Shown piece by piece: positions 46,984-59,430 of a DNA stretch of 64,000 nt. The stretch is from NCBI GenBank assembly GCA_030686995.1, contig CM060709.1, positions 303,195,357 to 303,259,356 of the forward strand, read 5' to 3'. A model generated the notes under the pieces. That model did not search any database. It was not told where the DNA came from and saw only the letters and a list, made by a program, of their open reading frames with translations. This DNA comes from Artemisia argyi. Taxonomy: Eukaryota > Streptophyta > Magnoliopsida > Asterales > Asteraceae. The position numbers and the translations under genes are program-made. Position 1 is the first letter of the stretch, and each line of letters starts with the position of its first letter.

Positions 46984-48366
46984 GTGCAATTGTTTCAAAA
47001 ATATTGTTGTCCGCTGTTTGGAAATGGGTTCATGTACAAAAGAGCGCTTGCAAACATGTGCCACTATGTTGTTGACAAGGCAGCAATAGAAGATGCACTT
47101 ATGGCTGTGTGCGCTGTCCCCAAGTCCAAGCTATTTGGTATTTAATCATAGAACTCGGCACTTTCATCTTAGTATAATTAACTTACTAATTATTGTATAA
47201 TTTATCTTTTGAACCCACAGATATTGATCTTAGAAGTCCTCCTCTAAATCATGTGTCCCCCACGCCAGTTAGCGACTCTTCTGAGTACTGTGAACGCGTA
47301 TCCATAAGTGCTGTGTCAAGAACGAAAGTTGGTAAATTTGCCAAAGTATTTCGTGTTCTAATGGTTCCACAACAAAAGTGGAAGTGGTTTGACAAGCTCC
47401 AAATTTGTGTTCACGGGTAAGTAACTACTGTATCAAGAATATAACTTTTAGGTGGCAACATGGGTAGGTTAGGTCTCGAGTCAAAGCTTGCACTGTCAGT
47501 TTTTTATGCAATTGTTATGAAAAAAATCTACTTTCTTCCCTTAAAAATCTATACTATTTTCTTATGAATTAGACCATATTAGAGTTTCTAAGCATTTATA
47601 AGGCAACATTCAACTGTTTGCAGGGATACTTCACTCGGGTTCTGTGAATGCGAAAAGGATCATTGGAGATTTCTTGGAAAAGAAAAGTGGAGTTTTCTCA
47701 TGTCTCCCTATGAAGAACGAATTATTGATATCAAGTTTAGTCCAAAAATAAGTGGCTCTGTATCGATGTCTATTGAAGAAGGTGCCTTTTATGTCTTTAC
47801 CAATATTGCAAGAACGAGCAAGCTTAGCAATTTTGATTTTAGTTTTTGCAAGTTACTTCACTGTTTATCTCAATTTTACATATGTAATTGTATGTATTTT
47901 CACTAGTCTTGCAGCCCTAGAGGTATCTATTTCTAGTCGTCGGGTTTGCTTCCCTCTTCGTGGCCCCAGCTATAGAAAAGTAGGTCCCCTTTTACTATAA
48001 AATTAGTTGTATGATTATTAGAATTTTAGCTGGTGTTCTCATACTTGTTTATCAGGTACATGTTGTCTATGTATGTTGACGATGAGTCAGCCCACTCTGT
48101 CAAATGGCTGATGCATATTACTGGGGTAACATTTATTTTTCAGGTCAGTTATGGTCATTAATATGATCACTTCCTTTTTTTCTATCTGATTTTCTGATGT
48201 CCTTGTTATATTTTCTACTACAATAAAAATTTGTTGCCTCTGATTCATTAGGCTTTTTGTTCTTCTTTTTCAGAGCTCTATAGACACCCCATACGCATTG
48301 GCAGCCGTTGTTTGCTGTTTGGCAATATATTATGTCATAACCATTATCAAGGAAGTTCGATTCTAA
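46984..48366 (+). pseudogene. PNET2/NEMP-like copy E, 5'-truncated
   Basis: Exons 46984-47137, 47221-47416, 47624-47781, 47907-47922, 48056-48143 and 48274-48366 match copy B with a handful of substitutions (for example alanine for valine in LMAVCAV). The first two coding exons (signal peptide and the next segment) are gone, cut off at 46892. The micro-exon has the same TAG (47918-47920) as copy B, so the nonsense change is older than the duplication. No promoter is visible. Read as a dead copy. Confidence 0.8.
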
Positions 48367-50280
48367 CCGTAACCCTCTATGTGGGAACATCAGGATCATA
48401 TGGCAATAGTTTCATGTTTAAGTACCTTTTGTGTAAACATTACATGTTTTATGTATACTCTTATTCATTGTTTTTCTCTCCTCCAAAGGAGAAGTAATTA
48501 AATAGAAGAAGTATCATAAGTTGCTTATAGTCATGATGGCTTATTTTATTTTATTTTTTTATTTTATTTATTATTATTATTATTTAACGGCTATAGTCAT
48601 GAATCATTACTATAGCCGTTAAATAATGTTGTAGACCTAATAAGTAATTAAATCGGGTTCGGGTCGGGTCGGGTCAACCCATATGACACCCCTAGTCATG
48701 ATGTTGTAGACCTAATAAGTCTCATAAGTTGCTTATAGTCATCATGATGAATACCATTACACCCGTGCGATACAACGGCTAGCGGATTCAATTCATGCAA
48801 TACATTATTTTCTTTTCTTTTACAACCACGAGCGCGCACACACACCAAAAATTAACCCACTTGTACGAAAATAACCAATGTCAATCCCTCACCAAGAAAC
48901 AACCATGCTCATGACTTTCGTAATGATTAGGGATTGGAATTTAGAAAACAAGTTAGTTTGCCACAAGAATAATGATCAAAATAGAACAAAACCAAAAGCA
49001 TTGAAACATTTTGTGACTAAACTATGTTAAAATTGTCTAACTAAACTATGCCAAGAACCATCAAAATAAGGAAAAATTTTCCAACTAAACCTAACATCCA
49101 AGTTTATATTGAGAAACCAGTTCTTAATATTACATAAGTAGGAGAAACACCTTATAGAGTTTGTTGTTAACAATGAAGATAACATCCAAGTTTGTTATAT
49201 GATTATTAGAATTTTAGCTGGTGTTCTCATACTTGATACCAAAGATAAGTAGGGCTCATCAAATTCAGAAACTGTGTAAGAAACTTCAACATTCCTTTGT
49301 TAGAACCACTATCCTGTAGTTGAACATATATACAATAAGCTTAGACTTGTGTGTGAAGATATAAAGATATGTCTTGGGAAAAAAAGATCAGTACACAAAA
49401 GAAATGAAAATTACCATGTTGTGCTCATATGGCATCTAAAAAATATTACGTCGATTATGTTTTACTAGATAGTCACTAACGCAAGGTTGGACATATTGTC
49501 ATGACTTGTGAGCTCATTACAATATGTTGAATGTGGATGTGTATAGGTATACATTAACATATTAGTTATGTTTACCACTTTACATTACCATACTATTCTG
49601 GTGAAATGACTACTTGTCAAGGTTGTAGGTTTTAGAATGTTTTGACCTGATAACTCGTATTTTATAGATGTTTTTATACGCGTTATCATATGTTTTATAC
49701 ATGTTTTAGTGTAGTTATTATGGACTCTTCATACTTAATTGCTTGAAAATGTTGATTATAGGTCGATAACGGAAAGACAATGGATATATGCTTAAAAGAT
49801 CAAGACAATGGATACATGCTTAAAAGATCAAGTCTCCTTGTCTAACTCATATGTCTAATTATTATTTTATGTGTCTCGCCCTTTTTGCTACTTATAGTAT
49901 TAGGCATAGTGGTTAGCCATGTCATGATATCAATCAATGTAATGCCAATTGAGTTGATCGAACATATCAAACTGGTTGAAAATTACAGGTGTACTAAAAT
50001 GAATATAACCTTCTGAATCATTTATGTTATTACTGCAATAAATTATTATTAAAATTTGACCCATACATCATCAACGTTTGACCCATACATGAAAAACTAT
50101 ATATTTTGACTAGTTAACGCACAAACCCACATATATTGCCACCTCTGCAAAATGATGATGATTGTAGTCATGAGTCAAACAAACACCAACTGATATTTCA
50201 AAAAGGCAAAACTATATAATCCTAAAATTAGTTCCAAACAAAAGCTGAATGTACAGGTTGTCACGATCAAGAAACAATGC
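48367..50280. other. intergenic, duplicate of 27836-29739
   Basis: No gene seen; the 19-bp hairpin at 48579-48627 is the shortened version of that at 28045-28101. Confidence 0.6.
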
Positions 50281-53200
50281 TTACAAAGACGGAATGGATT
50301 TTGCTCTGATGAATTGTTTCAAAATGGCTTTTTCTTCATCAATTCTCTTTTTCTCCTCAGGGCCCTTTGGTTTCAATTTCCTTTTCTCCTCCAAGATCCA
50401 CTTGAATAGTTCTCGTTGCTGATCCAATGGTATTGGTTCTTGTACTTTCACTGGTTCCACTACAGCAGGGGTTACAACTGAAGCAGTTGAAATGGTAGAT
50501 GTAGGAGTAGAAGTAACAGCTGTTACCGATTCGTCTATGTTTTCCTTCTTCTTTGTCCTCATGAATAGGTAAGCTAAAAGAGAAAAAAATTATTAAGAAT
50601 TGTTTCTTCACATTTATCAATTGAGAGAGAGATTAATCCTTATTTTGTCTTTATACCATTGCTAATAGATCGCTGTTAGAACCTGGATAATAAAGAATCT
50701 AAGATAGCGTTGTCACAAATGAATCCTAGATCAAACTCACAGAGTGGATTTAAGTGCTGATAAAGGCAAAAGAATATTCATCAAACTTCAGGACACAGAA
50801 AACCGCTGCTAAAACACGGGGCTAATGACTATGGCAGATAGTAAAAAGTTTATAGAACTATATTGAAAGATCAATGTCAATAACAATACAAAGTAGCAAC
50901 GATGGTAGTAGGAAACTATAATGTTGAAATCATATGACCCATTAAAATCAAGTAGAACCAGAATTGATCCATTTTAGAGTAAGAAACTGAAATTTCCACC
51001 ACTTTATGGAAAAGAAAGTTGACTTATGTTTGTTAGCACATATATGTGAAATGGGAAACTTTAGTTGGCTCAATTTATATACTTACATATAAGAATGGCA
51101 AGCCAATGAACAATTAATTTGGAAAGACGAAGCATCTTTTACACATTTCATGAACAGCTAGCAACCTACCTTGGGCTGCCTAATACAGATAAGTTCTATG
51201 TCAGTCTATACACTTGTTGTGTGTGGGTAAATACACATGTAAGTAGCTGAATTTCCCTCTGCTACAGTCGGCAAAAACATTTCAAGAATGGCCATCTGTT
51301 TGTGCCATTGAAATAACTGATCCTAAGGAAAAGGCTCTTTATGCATACCAATCATATTATTCAAGGAATATCCAACTTGATAACTTCCAATCAGCCGTTA
51401 CCACAGTGATTAACAAAATATGTTGATTACACAAATATCACCTGCTGACTAATCATAAATCCCTAGTCAGTAACAGTTGTGTTCAAGTTGATTCAAATAC
51501 TTTTACAGTGTTGAAGTTAGCTTACATCAAAGCCAAACTGAATGTGATAAACCTGAAGATAATCATGTTTTGAACGAAAAGAGAAGAAATATCAACTATT
51601 CCAACAACAGCCTCATGTCTAGAATATTAGCCTAATGGACTACAGGTAACACTAATCCTCAACCAATAGCTTATGTATGCACGCTCTTGAATTTAAATTG
51701 CGTGCTCATGGTCCTACTGACCGATGCGTGATACGATTGCGAGCGCATCACGGACGCACGGCGCTAGGTAATAAAAAAATACAAAGTATCTCCACTTAAT
51801 ATATTCTACAAGCAAAAGTTTAATCATCTAATAAAGCTGATACTACTAAATGCTTAAAACATCAAATCTACCACCTATATATTCCTAACGACAATGTCAA
51901 AAGTCAATTACCAATATTAAAAGTAACTTAAGTTAGATATTAAGAGTTTGAGATAAACAAAGCAAAAAACATCAAAAGTAGTTATCTTTCTATATACAGT
52001 TCATCAAGTGGTTATTAAGGCCCAAGTCCAATTGCGTCCACTGCGCTTAATGCGAGCATTACACTGTTGCAAAGTGACGCGATCACATCAGGCTGCATCC
52101 TGGAACAGCCTTGCATTAGAGATCAAGTTGCGTTTTAGCCATTCTAACACTCTGATGCGCGGTGCGTACAATTTTAAACCAAGTCCACACTCTTATATAT
52201 CAATCCAGCTATTTGCTTCCTCTTAAAGCCATTGAATATTCACAAACGTGTTACCAGAGATCCCCAATTCAAGGATCTCATTTTCAACCAAACAAATACA
52301 TATCAAAATACACTAACCAACCTAAAACAAACCTAGTTTTAACATAAAGAGTGATACATTACACGGGCTCCTGATGTATATGCATCTGTTAGGATCTATG
52401 CCTTCTAAGTGAATACAAATATAAAGATAATGTTCAATGATGGCTATCTGTTTGCTAGGATCTAGGCTTTCTAGCTGTTACAGCAGAAATTGACAGATAT
52501 TAATTATATTAATATTCTTCTGATGATTAATCAGGATTTCATCATCAATGTCACATTTTTTCAAGTTAACTGATTTGGATATTGGAAAACATTTTTAATT
52601 TATTATGACTCTAGAGCAATTTCTTGTATCGGATGGTTATTTGTTTGAAAACATGGTTATTGTTGTGGAATTGGTTATGTTCGTAAACAGTGATAATAAA
52701 TATTGAGTCCACAGTTATTCCACATTCGCTGTTTCCTGCACATATCCCAAAGACCCAAACTATACATTATTTCTTTATATAAACAGTGAACTGAAATAAA
52801 CTTGTAAAAGGCAGTCTCAAGTCAGTTTCCTAGATTAACAGTAAAATCTTGATTCTTTGCCTGAACCCAAGAAGGTTTTCGACATGGAACAAGTGTCACA
52901 AAACTAAATTTGTCGCAAATTAACTGTTTGCTTAGTACTAGGTACCGGCTTACATTAAAACTGAACAGAATGTGATAATCATAGGTGGTTTGCATTGCGG
53001 CGAAATTCAGATATATGTTCTGTGGGCACAGCATTTTCAATAATGCTAACAACCTCTGGTCCAGAATGTTCACCTAATCTGATACGGGATCCCTTACAAC
53101 AACCTAATCACTTAATCCAGGAAAAAAAATAAATCCAAATCTGATTTCAAATCAAACTCTGAAATGACAGTATATTTATTTTTACACCATGACATTAGAT

Positions 53201-54303
53201 AAAGCTCTAATTGTGTCTGGCGACGAGCTTTTTAGAGCGTTTAAGAGTACTTAACAGATAATGCTTGTTTTGCAATGAGCATTTGCCTTTTAAAGAAGCG
53301 TTTAGCTGTAACATCATTTTACACTATGGGTATGTTTGGTAAAACTAGCAGTATTAGCAGTTTGTTTTATAAAAAGCATTTAGTAACGACTGTAACGTAG
53401 TTGCATTTGTAATTATGAAGTGTAGAATAACGTTAGAGATAAACACTTCTTGCCTAACGAGTTTTTTTTTTCTAAAGTGGGAATGGAAAGGACTATTCCG
53501 ATGGAATGGAAATATTTTGTTTGTTTACAATTTTACAATGTAATGACTAATGACTCATTACTAGGAATGGCTCCTTGACTCATTCCATCATTTTCATTCC
53601 TTAGGGTCCTCTCCTTTTTTTTTTAATTCCATCTTGTAATGGAATTAAAATTACATAAAAGTCCATTATTAACTAACTACATTAAATAAGCTTCCTATCA
53701 TAAAGGGCAATTTAGTCTTTTTCTTATTGATTCCATTCCGTCCTATCATACTAACAAAACATGATTAATAACATTAATGAATCAATACTTTTCCATTCAT
53801 TTGACATTTCATTACAATTCTACCAAACGAACATGTCTATTGACAAAGCTACGGCTAAACTCTAACCATCTAACCGTCACAAACAAAAGCACAACTCAAA
53901 ACGCACCTATATGCAATATTGTCGCCATTTCATGTAATAATCCTAAAAACCTTAAATCATTTGACAAATTATACCTCCAATGGAGAAATTAACGGCGAGA
54001 AGAAGCGGCCACATGAACTTATAACGGCGAGCAAACGACTCCTTTACCGGAGTAGCCGTAGTAGCTTTTGGTGGAACAACTGGCGGCGGAGGAGGTGGAG
54101 CACCCGTTGCCGGTGACGGACTTGATTGTTGTTGGTGTTGTAGATGTTTCTTCAACATAGCTATATATATTTATACATATTACAATCAAATTGGTTATAA
54201 AAAGATATTTAAATGCAAACTAATAAATAGATTTGATTATGATATGAACAAATATACCTTTTTTGGGTTTGTGAACGTAGAGCTTCGGATCGTAGTTACT
54301 CAT
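50281..54303 (-). CDS. conserved plant-type single-pass membrane protein, 174 aa, function unknown
   Basis: Exons on the minus strand: 54303-54258, 54160-53975 and 50573-50281. Donors are GTATAT and GTATAA, acceptors ATATAG and TTTTAG. Phases fit exactly (46, 186 and 293 bp, 525 in all). The protein begins MSNYDPKLYVHKPKK, continues with a glutamine- and proline-rich stretch (GAPPPPPPVVPP), then KESFARRYKF. One membrane span follows, MWPLLLAVNFSIGAYLFM, which is formed across the exon 2/exon 3 junction. After it come a charged TKKKE, a Ser/Thr/Val-rich linker and a helical C-terminus (DQQRELFKWILEEKRKLKPK, ending AKSIPSL). That the junction yields one continuous span supports the model. Intron 2 is 3.4 kb and is shared with the segmental duplication. 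I do not recognise the family. The positive residues on both sides do not settle topology. Confidence 0.78.
53217..53470. repeat. MITE-like remnant in intron region
   Basis: Motifs such as gagctttttagagcgtttaa, tgagcatttgcctttt and atgtttggtaaaactagcag match those of the inverted-repeat element at 55880-56282, partly in the other orientation. Ends not defined. Confidence 0.4.
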
Positions 54304-54973
54304 TTTGTGATTTTGTGATTTTGTGATTTGTTACTGTGGGTGAGAGCGTTGTTTTTTTGTTGTTGTTGCCCTTTGTTCAAGCAAGTGAAATGATGAAGAT
54401 GGTGTCAGTGGGCTAAATGGTGTGAAATTGGGTAGCTATGCGGCCTGGGATGGGCCTGGTAACAATACAACCCGGTTTTGTTTTATGATTTTCTGTTTGC
54501 TTTTTAATCTCTCGAAATTTATGTTTTAAAATTTTTTAATACTGGTTGCCGATTTTATTCGTCACCGTTAACTCAGCGCCACATGAGTGTTCCTCTCCAC
54601 CACTAAACAAGTGTAAACAAACCACTGCATTCGTAACCAAAACTTACCCTACATAAACACAAACATATCCAATAAGAACATAATACACTCACGCACATAA
54701 GATACAAAGACACAAAAATAGGTCACGTACATGATCAAGTTGTGCAAAGTTTTGGTTGATAATGCCGTGTGGGGGTGATTATAAACTAACACAAACAAGG
54801 GAACATGATTGTTGAAGTGAGAAGAAATTTTAGTCACATATTTCAAATAAAAATAAACAAATAATAAGAAGTTGCATCTACTTTTGTAGATGCATCTTAA
54901 ATTTGTGATTGTGGTTTCTTCTCATTCTTCTCATTTTAATTAAAATTTTCATTTAATCATAAGTCATCCCAAC
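54304..54973. other. intergenic, promoter side of the 174-aa protein gene
   Basis: The first 60 bases hold a gtgattttgtgatttt repeat (5'UTR on the minus strand). No clear TATA box was identified. Confidence 0.4.
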
Positions 54974-55438
54974 CAAAGTTTTCAAGATCGGGATCCTACC
55001 CAGGATCATTTTCGTATTTACAAGATCGTGATCGTAAGATCGGATCGAGATCTTAAGATCCTACTATAATGTCATTTTCTTAATAATTTTTGTAATATTA
55101 TACAAATTTACAAAGTATTATATATCATAAACACAAAATTATATGAATGTTTCATCGAAATGTTGTCCTAAATTATGATTATGAAATGTTTAATAAGATT
55201 AACATGTTGTTTTTTAAATTTTACAAAAAAAATAATCCAGAAAATTGCAGTTTTTTAGTTTGTTATCCGAGAAAAGTAGGATCGGATTGGATTAGATCTT
55301 AAGATCTTATGGTCAAGATCGGGATCCTATAAGATCTTAAGCTTTCAAAGATCCTATGTAAGATCCGGATCGTTTTTACTTTGCAGTATTGTAAAATCGT
55401 AAGATTCTAAGATCAGGATCGAGATCCTGACAACCATG
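54974..55438. mobile_element. hAT-type MITE, GATC-rich, 465 bp
   Basis: Ends CAAAGTTTTCAAGATC and the complement of GATCCTGACAACCATG form imperfect terminal inverted repeats. An 8-bp duplication ATCCCAAC flanks it (54966-54973, 55439-55446). Inside are many gatc-containing motifs (ggatcc, agatct, aagatctt). It ends 140 bp upstream of the mini-RNase III start codon. Confidence 0.85.
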
Positions 55439-55579
55439 ATCCCAACAAAACCAAATTAGAAAATTTTGTGACCAATCTCAACAAATATAAACAAGAGGAC
55501 TCCTCTAGCAAATAAAACAAAATCCACATAACTTACCAAAACCCCAAATCCAAACTCACTCAAACCCAAAAACCCCAAA

Positions 55580-58500
55580 ATGTCTTCTCCCCTAACTTCA
55601 ATCCACACACTTTCAGTTCAAGTCAAAGCTTCATGGGACACACAACAAAGACCCTCATACAACCCACATCGTACTTATCCTAAAAACCCCATCACTCCCA
55701 ACACTGAACAAACGTTAAAATCCAACTTACCAGAACGCAGTTTATTGTCTGTTTCAGCTCTTTTAAGCCGTAAATCACCAACCCCAGCTCAAGGTATTGT
55801 TTCAGGCATTTCTTCAAACACTTGGTGTGCATAAAATAAGTAGAGTTGTATTGTGTTATCAATATTCATTTTGTCCAATACTCGGGCTATGTTTGGCAAA
55901 ATTAGCAATAGTTTGCTAGGTGCAAACAACCTTAAGTGGCCACGCCAACCTCCTGAAAAGGGAGGGCTTTACCTGGTTTGAGTCTGTGTGGCGTGGGTTC
56001 AAACCTCGAGGATTAGTTGGCAAAAGGTGAAAAATCATGGTTAACCAAAAAAAAATAATAAAAATAATAAAATAAAATAGCAATAGTTGTTTTCTAAAAG
56101 TGTTTGGTAACACAGCTGTATATGTAATTATCAAGTATAAAATAATGTAAACGACAAACGCTAGAACTTTTCAAATAGGAGCGTTTAGACAAAATAAAAA
56201 AAGCTAAATGCTCATTGCTAAACTAGCATTATACTCCTAACCTTAAACGCTCTAAAAGCTCATCGTCAAACATAGCCCGAGTCAATTTTACACATTAGTT
56301 TGCATTTTATTATTTGATGACTTATTGGGTGTCAAGGTTTTTCATATTGGAGGAGTTTGATACATTTTGTCGAACACTTAGTGTGTGTGTGGTTAAAAAG
56401 TTGTACGGAGCGTCGGAGCATTATATGTGGTGATTTAGAGAGTGTTATGATTATATACATTGAATTTGTTTTGATTGGAAATGTGAATTTCAGCAGTGCG
56501 CATGGAAGAAAAGTATATGGGATTAGACACATGGATGCCAAGTGCGCCAAAAGTAGAAAAACCTCGTTCATTGTTTAATGCTGCTTCGTTAGCGTACATT
56601 GGAGATTGCATATACGAGGTTTGTCTTAAATCATGCTTTTCATGTGTTGATGAACTATCGAGTTCACATTCTTCTAGATTTTTAGTTATATGTTTAGTTG
56701 TGATGAAAAGAGAGCATAACAGTCTAGAAACAATGCAAACAATAAATTGGTAAAATTACATCAATAAGTACTTCGAAGGCACATAATAATAGTAGCATAA
56801 ATCACTCTCTTGACTCTTGCCCTTAATAGAATGTGAAAGATATGTATATGTTAAATGTAAGTAAATATAAATCCCACATCGTATGCTTTGCACATTGCTG
56901 ATTCAAGCTAGGTTTAAGCCTATAAGAAAGCATCTCGACTCCTAGTGGAGAAGCTACCTATAAAAATTGTAAATTCTAGACGATTACATAGGAATTGGTT
57001 TTGTGTGTAAACGAGTAACTATATGAAGAAATAGGTAAAATAAAGAGAAGATAAAGCTCATTTAAGGACTTTGTTATCTTAAAGTAATATATTGGATGCT
57101 CACTTCGACAATTTTGGATAGCTAATTCTGGGTGTTGTACTTATGATTTCCATGTGTGCAGCTGTACGCCCGCAGACATTTTCTATTTCCACCCTTGAAT
57201 ATTGAAGAGTACAATGATCGTGTGATGGCTGTTGTACGAGCCGAAGCCCAAGTATGATCTTAAACTATTCTGTCTTGTAGAGCACCTAGAAATGCTGTTT
57301 CTTTACTTTTAGGCTAATAATTTGTATCTGTGTTTGATGTATATCAGGATGCAATGCTCAAAAAGCTACTGAATGATAAAGCACTATCAGACGAAGAAAG
57401 GTCAGTGTTACCATTTTTTGGTTACTTATTCATTATGATGTGTCACCTTTCTGGGGTTCAAAATTATTGCATATAAAGAATAGAGTTAGAGCAAACGACA
57501 AATTTGGATAGCGGGGAAAAAAAATCAAGTGAAGCTGTCTTCATTGATATACTAAAATACAGGCAACAGAGAATATTGATGTCAAGAGTTAAATTTCTTT
57601 CCTATAATCATTACTATAAATTAACCACAACCATTTCTGTCAACTTCTGTTTTCTAGTAGACTAGATTAGTTGAATGGGTATAATTGTATAATAATTTGG
57701 CCGTATATTCCATCATAGGTGAGTCTGACTAGTTGAATGCTTGTTATGGACCTATAGTTTCTAGGTGACCACTGACAGCATGATGGACTTTATTTAGGAT
57801 TGAGGAAACGAGAACATATACAGCCCTCAAATTATAAGTCAAGTAATCATGAACATAACCATTAAACCTCTGAGCCTAACGGTTGTTACTACTTCAGATA
57901 TCAATTTCTGGAAGTATCAAGAACCATTCTTAGTTGAAAAGATTCAAAAATTTTCGTTTGTGACTGACAAAGCTTGTAATATAGGGATGTTCTTCGATGG
58001 GGAAAGAATATTTCTTCCTCCAAAACAAAGACCAAAAAACGTGCTGGTGTAGCTGTTTACAACAGAGCATCATCTTTGGAAACACTGGTCAGTTCTTTAT
58101 ACGCAATGGTTTATTCACAGTTTTAGTGTTTATTCTCTTTAGGAACTCGTTATTTGAGCAGCTAAATAAACTAGAATATCATCACCATCTCTGTATTTTG
58201 ATTGACAAATTGTTATCTACCCGTTATATATGTAGGTTGGTTATCTATACCTTACAAACGCGAAACGTCTAGATGAGATCATGCTAAAGCTAGGTTTCTC
58301 AACAGGAGCTTCTACACAAATGATCCTGGAAGAAGCAAGCAGTAAGTTCAGTAGACTATAACATAGCACTGTCACTTTTCAAGTTATGTCGACACTTTGA
58401 TTTAATCGATCCATTTTATTACGGCTGCTTTGATATTAGCTCTGCAACTGGATGGTATTAAATTATCATTGTTGTAGCAATTTATGATCCTGCTTTCTGG

Positions 58501-59430
58501 CCTAATTATGAATGATTATCTTTGATAGTACGAAAGTGAGATCCTAAAACAGAAGCAGGACGAATTAGTGATCGGAAATATAAACAAAAGAGACGTAACT
58601 GAATTTGATTCATGTAAATGATTGCCCATTATATATGTTTTCTAGAGGTGACAATTTTGATCCTATACTTATAAATTAGTTGATTTGGGTTATGTTTTTA
58701 TCTCAAACGGGTCAAAGGGTCAAACAAAGGAATAGCAAAAAATAAGGTTTGAACGGGTTGAAATTCGCCCAAAGTGTATATTTCTTTGTGCATACAGCCT
58801 CTTCTCTTAAAGTAAAGTAAAGTAACTCCCAATACCGTCCTTACCCCTACCTAAGGTAGAGAGGCTGCTTCCAGTTCTACCTAAGGTAGAAAAGGACCTC
58901 CAGCCTTTTGTAGGGAGTGAGGATCGAACCCATGACCTACAGCCTCTTCTCTTGTTATATTAAATATTAGACTAGATTATTATTGTAGTAATGTAGATTT
59001 TGTAATCATATTTAATGCTAATGAAATTATAACAAGTGAGATAAAAAAGTAAATACTTTGCGTGGAACTTGTTTTTATGTTATATAGTCTGCTGATATGT
59101 ATTGATCATCTTTTGTGTGGTAGATGGTCTTTGTGAGATGCTAAGAGTAGCCTGAATTTTAATTATTTGTTGTCCTGTTTGAATAATGGCAAACTTGATG
59201 CTTAGGGTGTGTCCTATGCTCATTTGATGTATGTCATTTGAATACGCTGCAAGTCCTTTTTGTGATTAATATATAATTCACCGTTTCCAAAAAAAAAAAA
59301 AAAAAAAAAAAAAAAACAGAACTTGTGTTAACCCATTCATTTTGTTACCTTTGGTTTTTCTGCTTTGTGTTCTATTAGCTACGTTGGACTGATGCTTAAG
59401 TGTGTGCATGCAGCTGATCAAAGTAGTTGA
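55580..59430 (+). CDS. mini-ribonuclease III, probably chloroplast
   Basis: Seven exons: 55580-55793, 56494-56618, 57162-57251, 57348-57400, 57985-58087, 58236-58341 and 59414-59430. All are GT-AG and in phase: 708 bp, 235 aa. Residues 1-60 are rich in Ser, Thr and Pro with few acids and look like a chloroplast transit peptide. The RNase III domain follows: LFNAASLAYIGDCIYELYARRHFLFP carries the signature with its catalytic Asp in YIGD. Then come EYNDRVMAVVRAEAQ, DEERDVLRWGKN, KTKTKKRAGVAVYNRASSLE and TLVGYLYLTNAKRLDEIMLK. No double-stranded-RNA-binding domain is present, which defines the mini-III class. In plants such enzymes act in chloroplast rRNA and intron RNA processing (RNC3/RNC4 type). 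The last exon (TDQSS and stop) is short and the least certain. Confidence 0.85.
55880..56282. mobile_element. MITE with 16-bp terminal inverted repeats in intron 1 of mini-RNase III
   Basis: The ends ACTCGGGCTATGTTTG and CAAACATAGCCCGAGT are perfect inverted repeats. CAAT occurs on both sides (55876-55879, 56283-56286), but this duplication is short, and the superfamily is not certain. It is interrupted by a SINE. Confidence 0.7.
55914..56077 (+). mobile_element. SINE, 164 bp, nested in the MITE
   Basis: It contains a box-B-like GGGTTCAAACC, ends in an A-rich tail (aataataaaaataataaaat) and is flanked by an 11-bp duplication TAGCAATAGTT (55903-55913, 56078-56088). These are the marks of a tRNA-derived SINE. 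A clear box A was not identified. Confidence 0.8.
56860..57080. repeat. possible LTR or TRIM remnant in intron 2
   Basis: The stretch aaatcccacatcgtatgc, then gtttaagcctataagaaagc, resembles the LTR starts of small plant retroelements. No ends or duplication were defined. Confidence 0.25.
58809..58938 (-). mobile_element. SINE, 130 bp, minus strand, in intron 6 of mini-RNase III
   Basis: A 15-bp duplication ACAGCCTCTTCTCTT flanks it (58794-58808, 58939-58953). On the minus strand a box B (GGGTTCGATCC) is near the start and the tail is (TTACT)n-like, ending ttactttactttacttt. A repeated ctacctaaggtag palindrome lies inside. Confidence 0.85.
59073..59318 (+). mobile_element. 5'-truncated LINE tail with poly(A) in intron 6
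   Basis: The 3' end, attaatatataattcaccg followed by tttcc and about 28 A, matches the terminal motif of the LINE at 16370 (taataaaatccgccgttc plus poly(A)). GAACTTGT flanks it (59065-59072, 59319-59326). No coding sequence remains. Confidence 0.6.

Larger units (their letters stand above)
46892..52735. repeat. segmental duplication, second copy (5.8 kb)
   Basis: Nearly identical to 26361-32105. Its left border lies in the former intron 2 of a B-type gene, and on its right the intron of the 174-aa protein gene continues without a break. Confidence 0.92.

Noticed and set aside
55970..56005. tRNA-like box B (gggttcaaacc)
   Set aside because: Part of a SINE with target duplication and A-rich tail; no cloverleaf or box A for a true tRNA gene.
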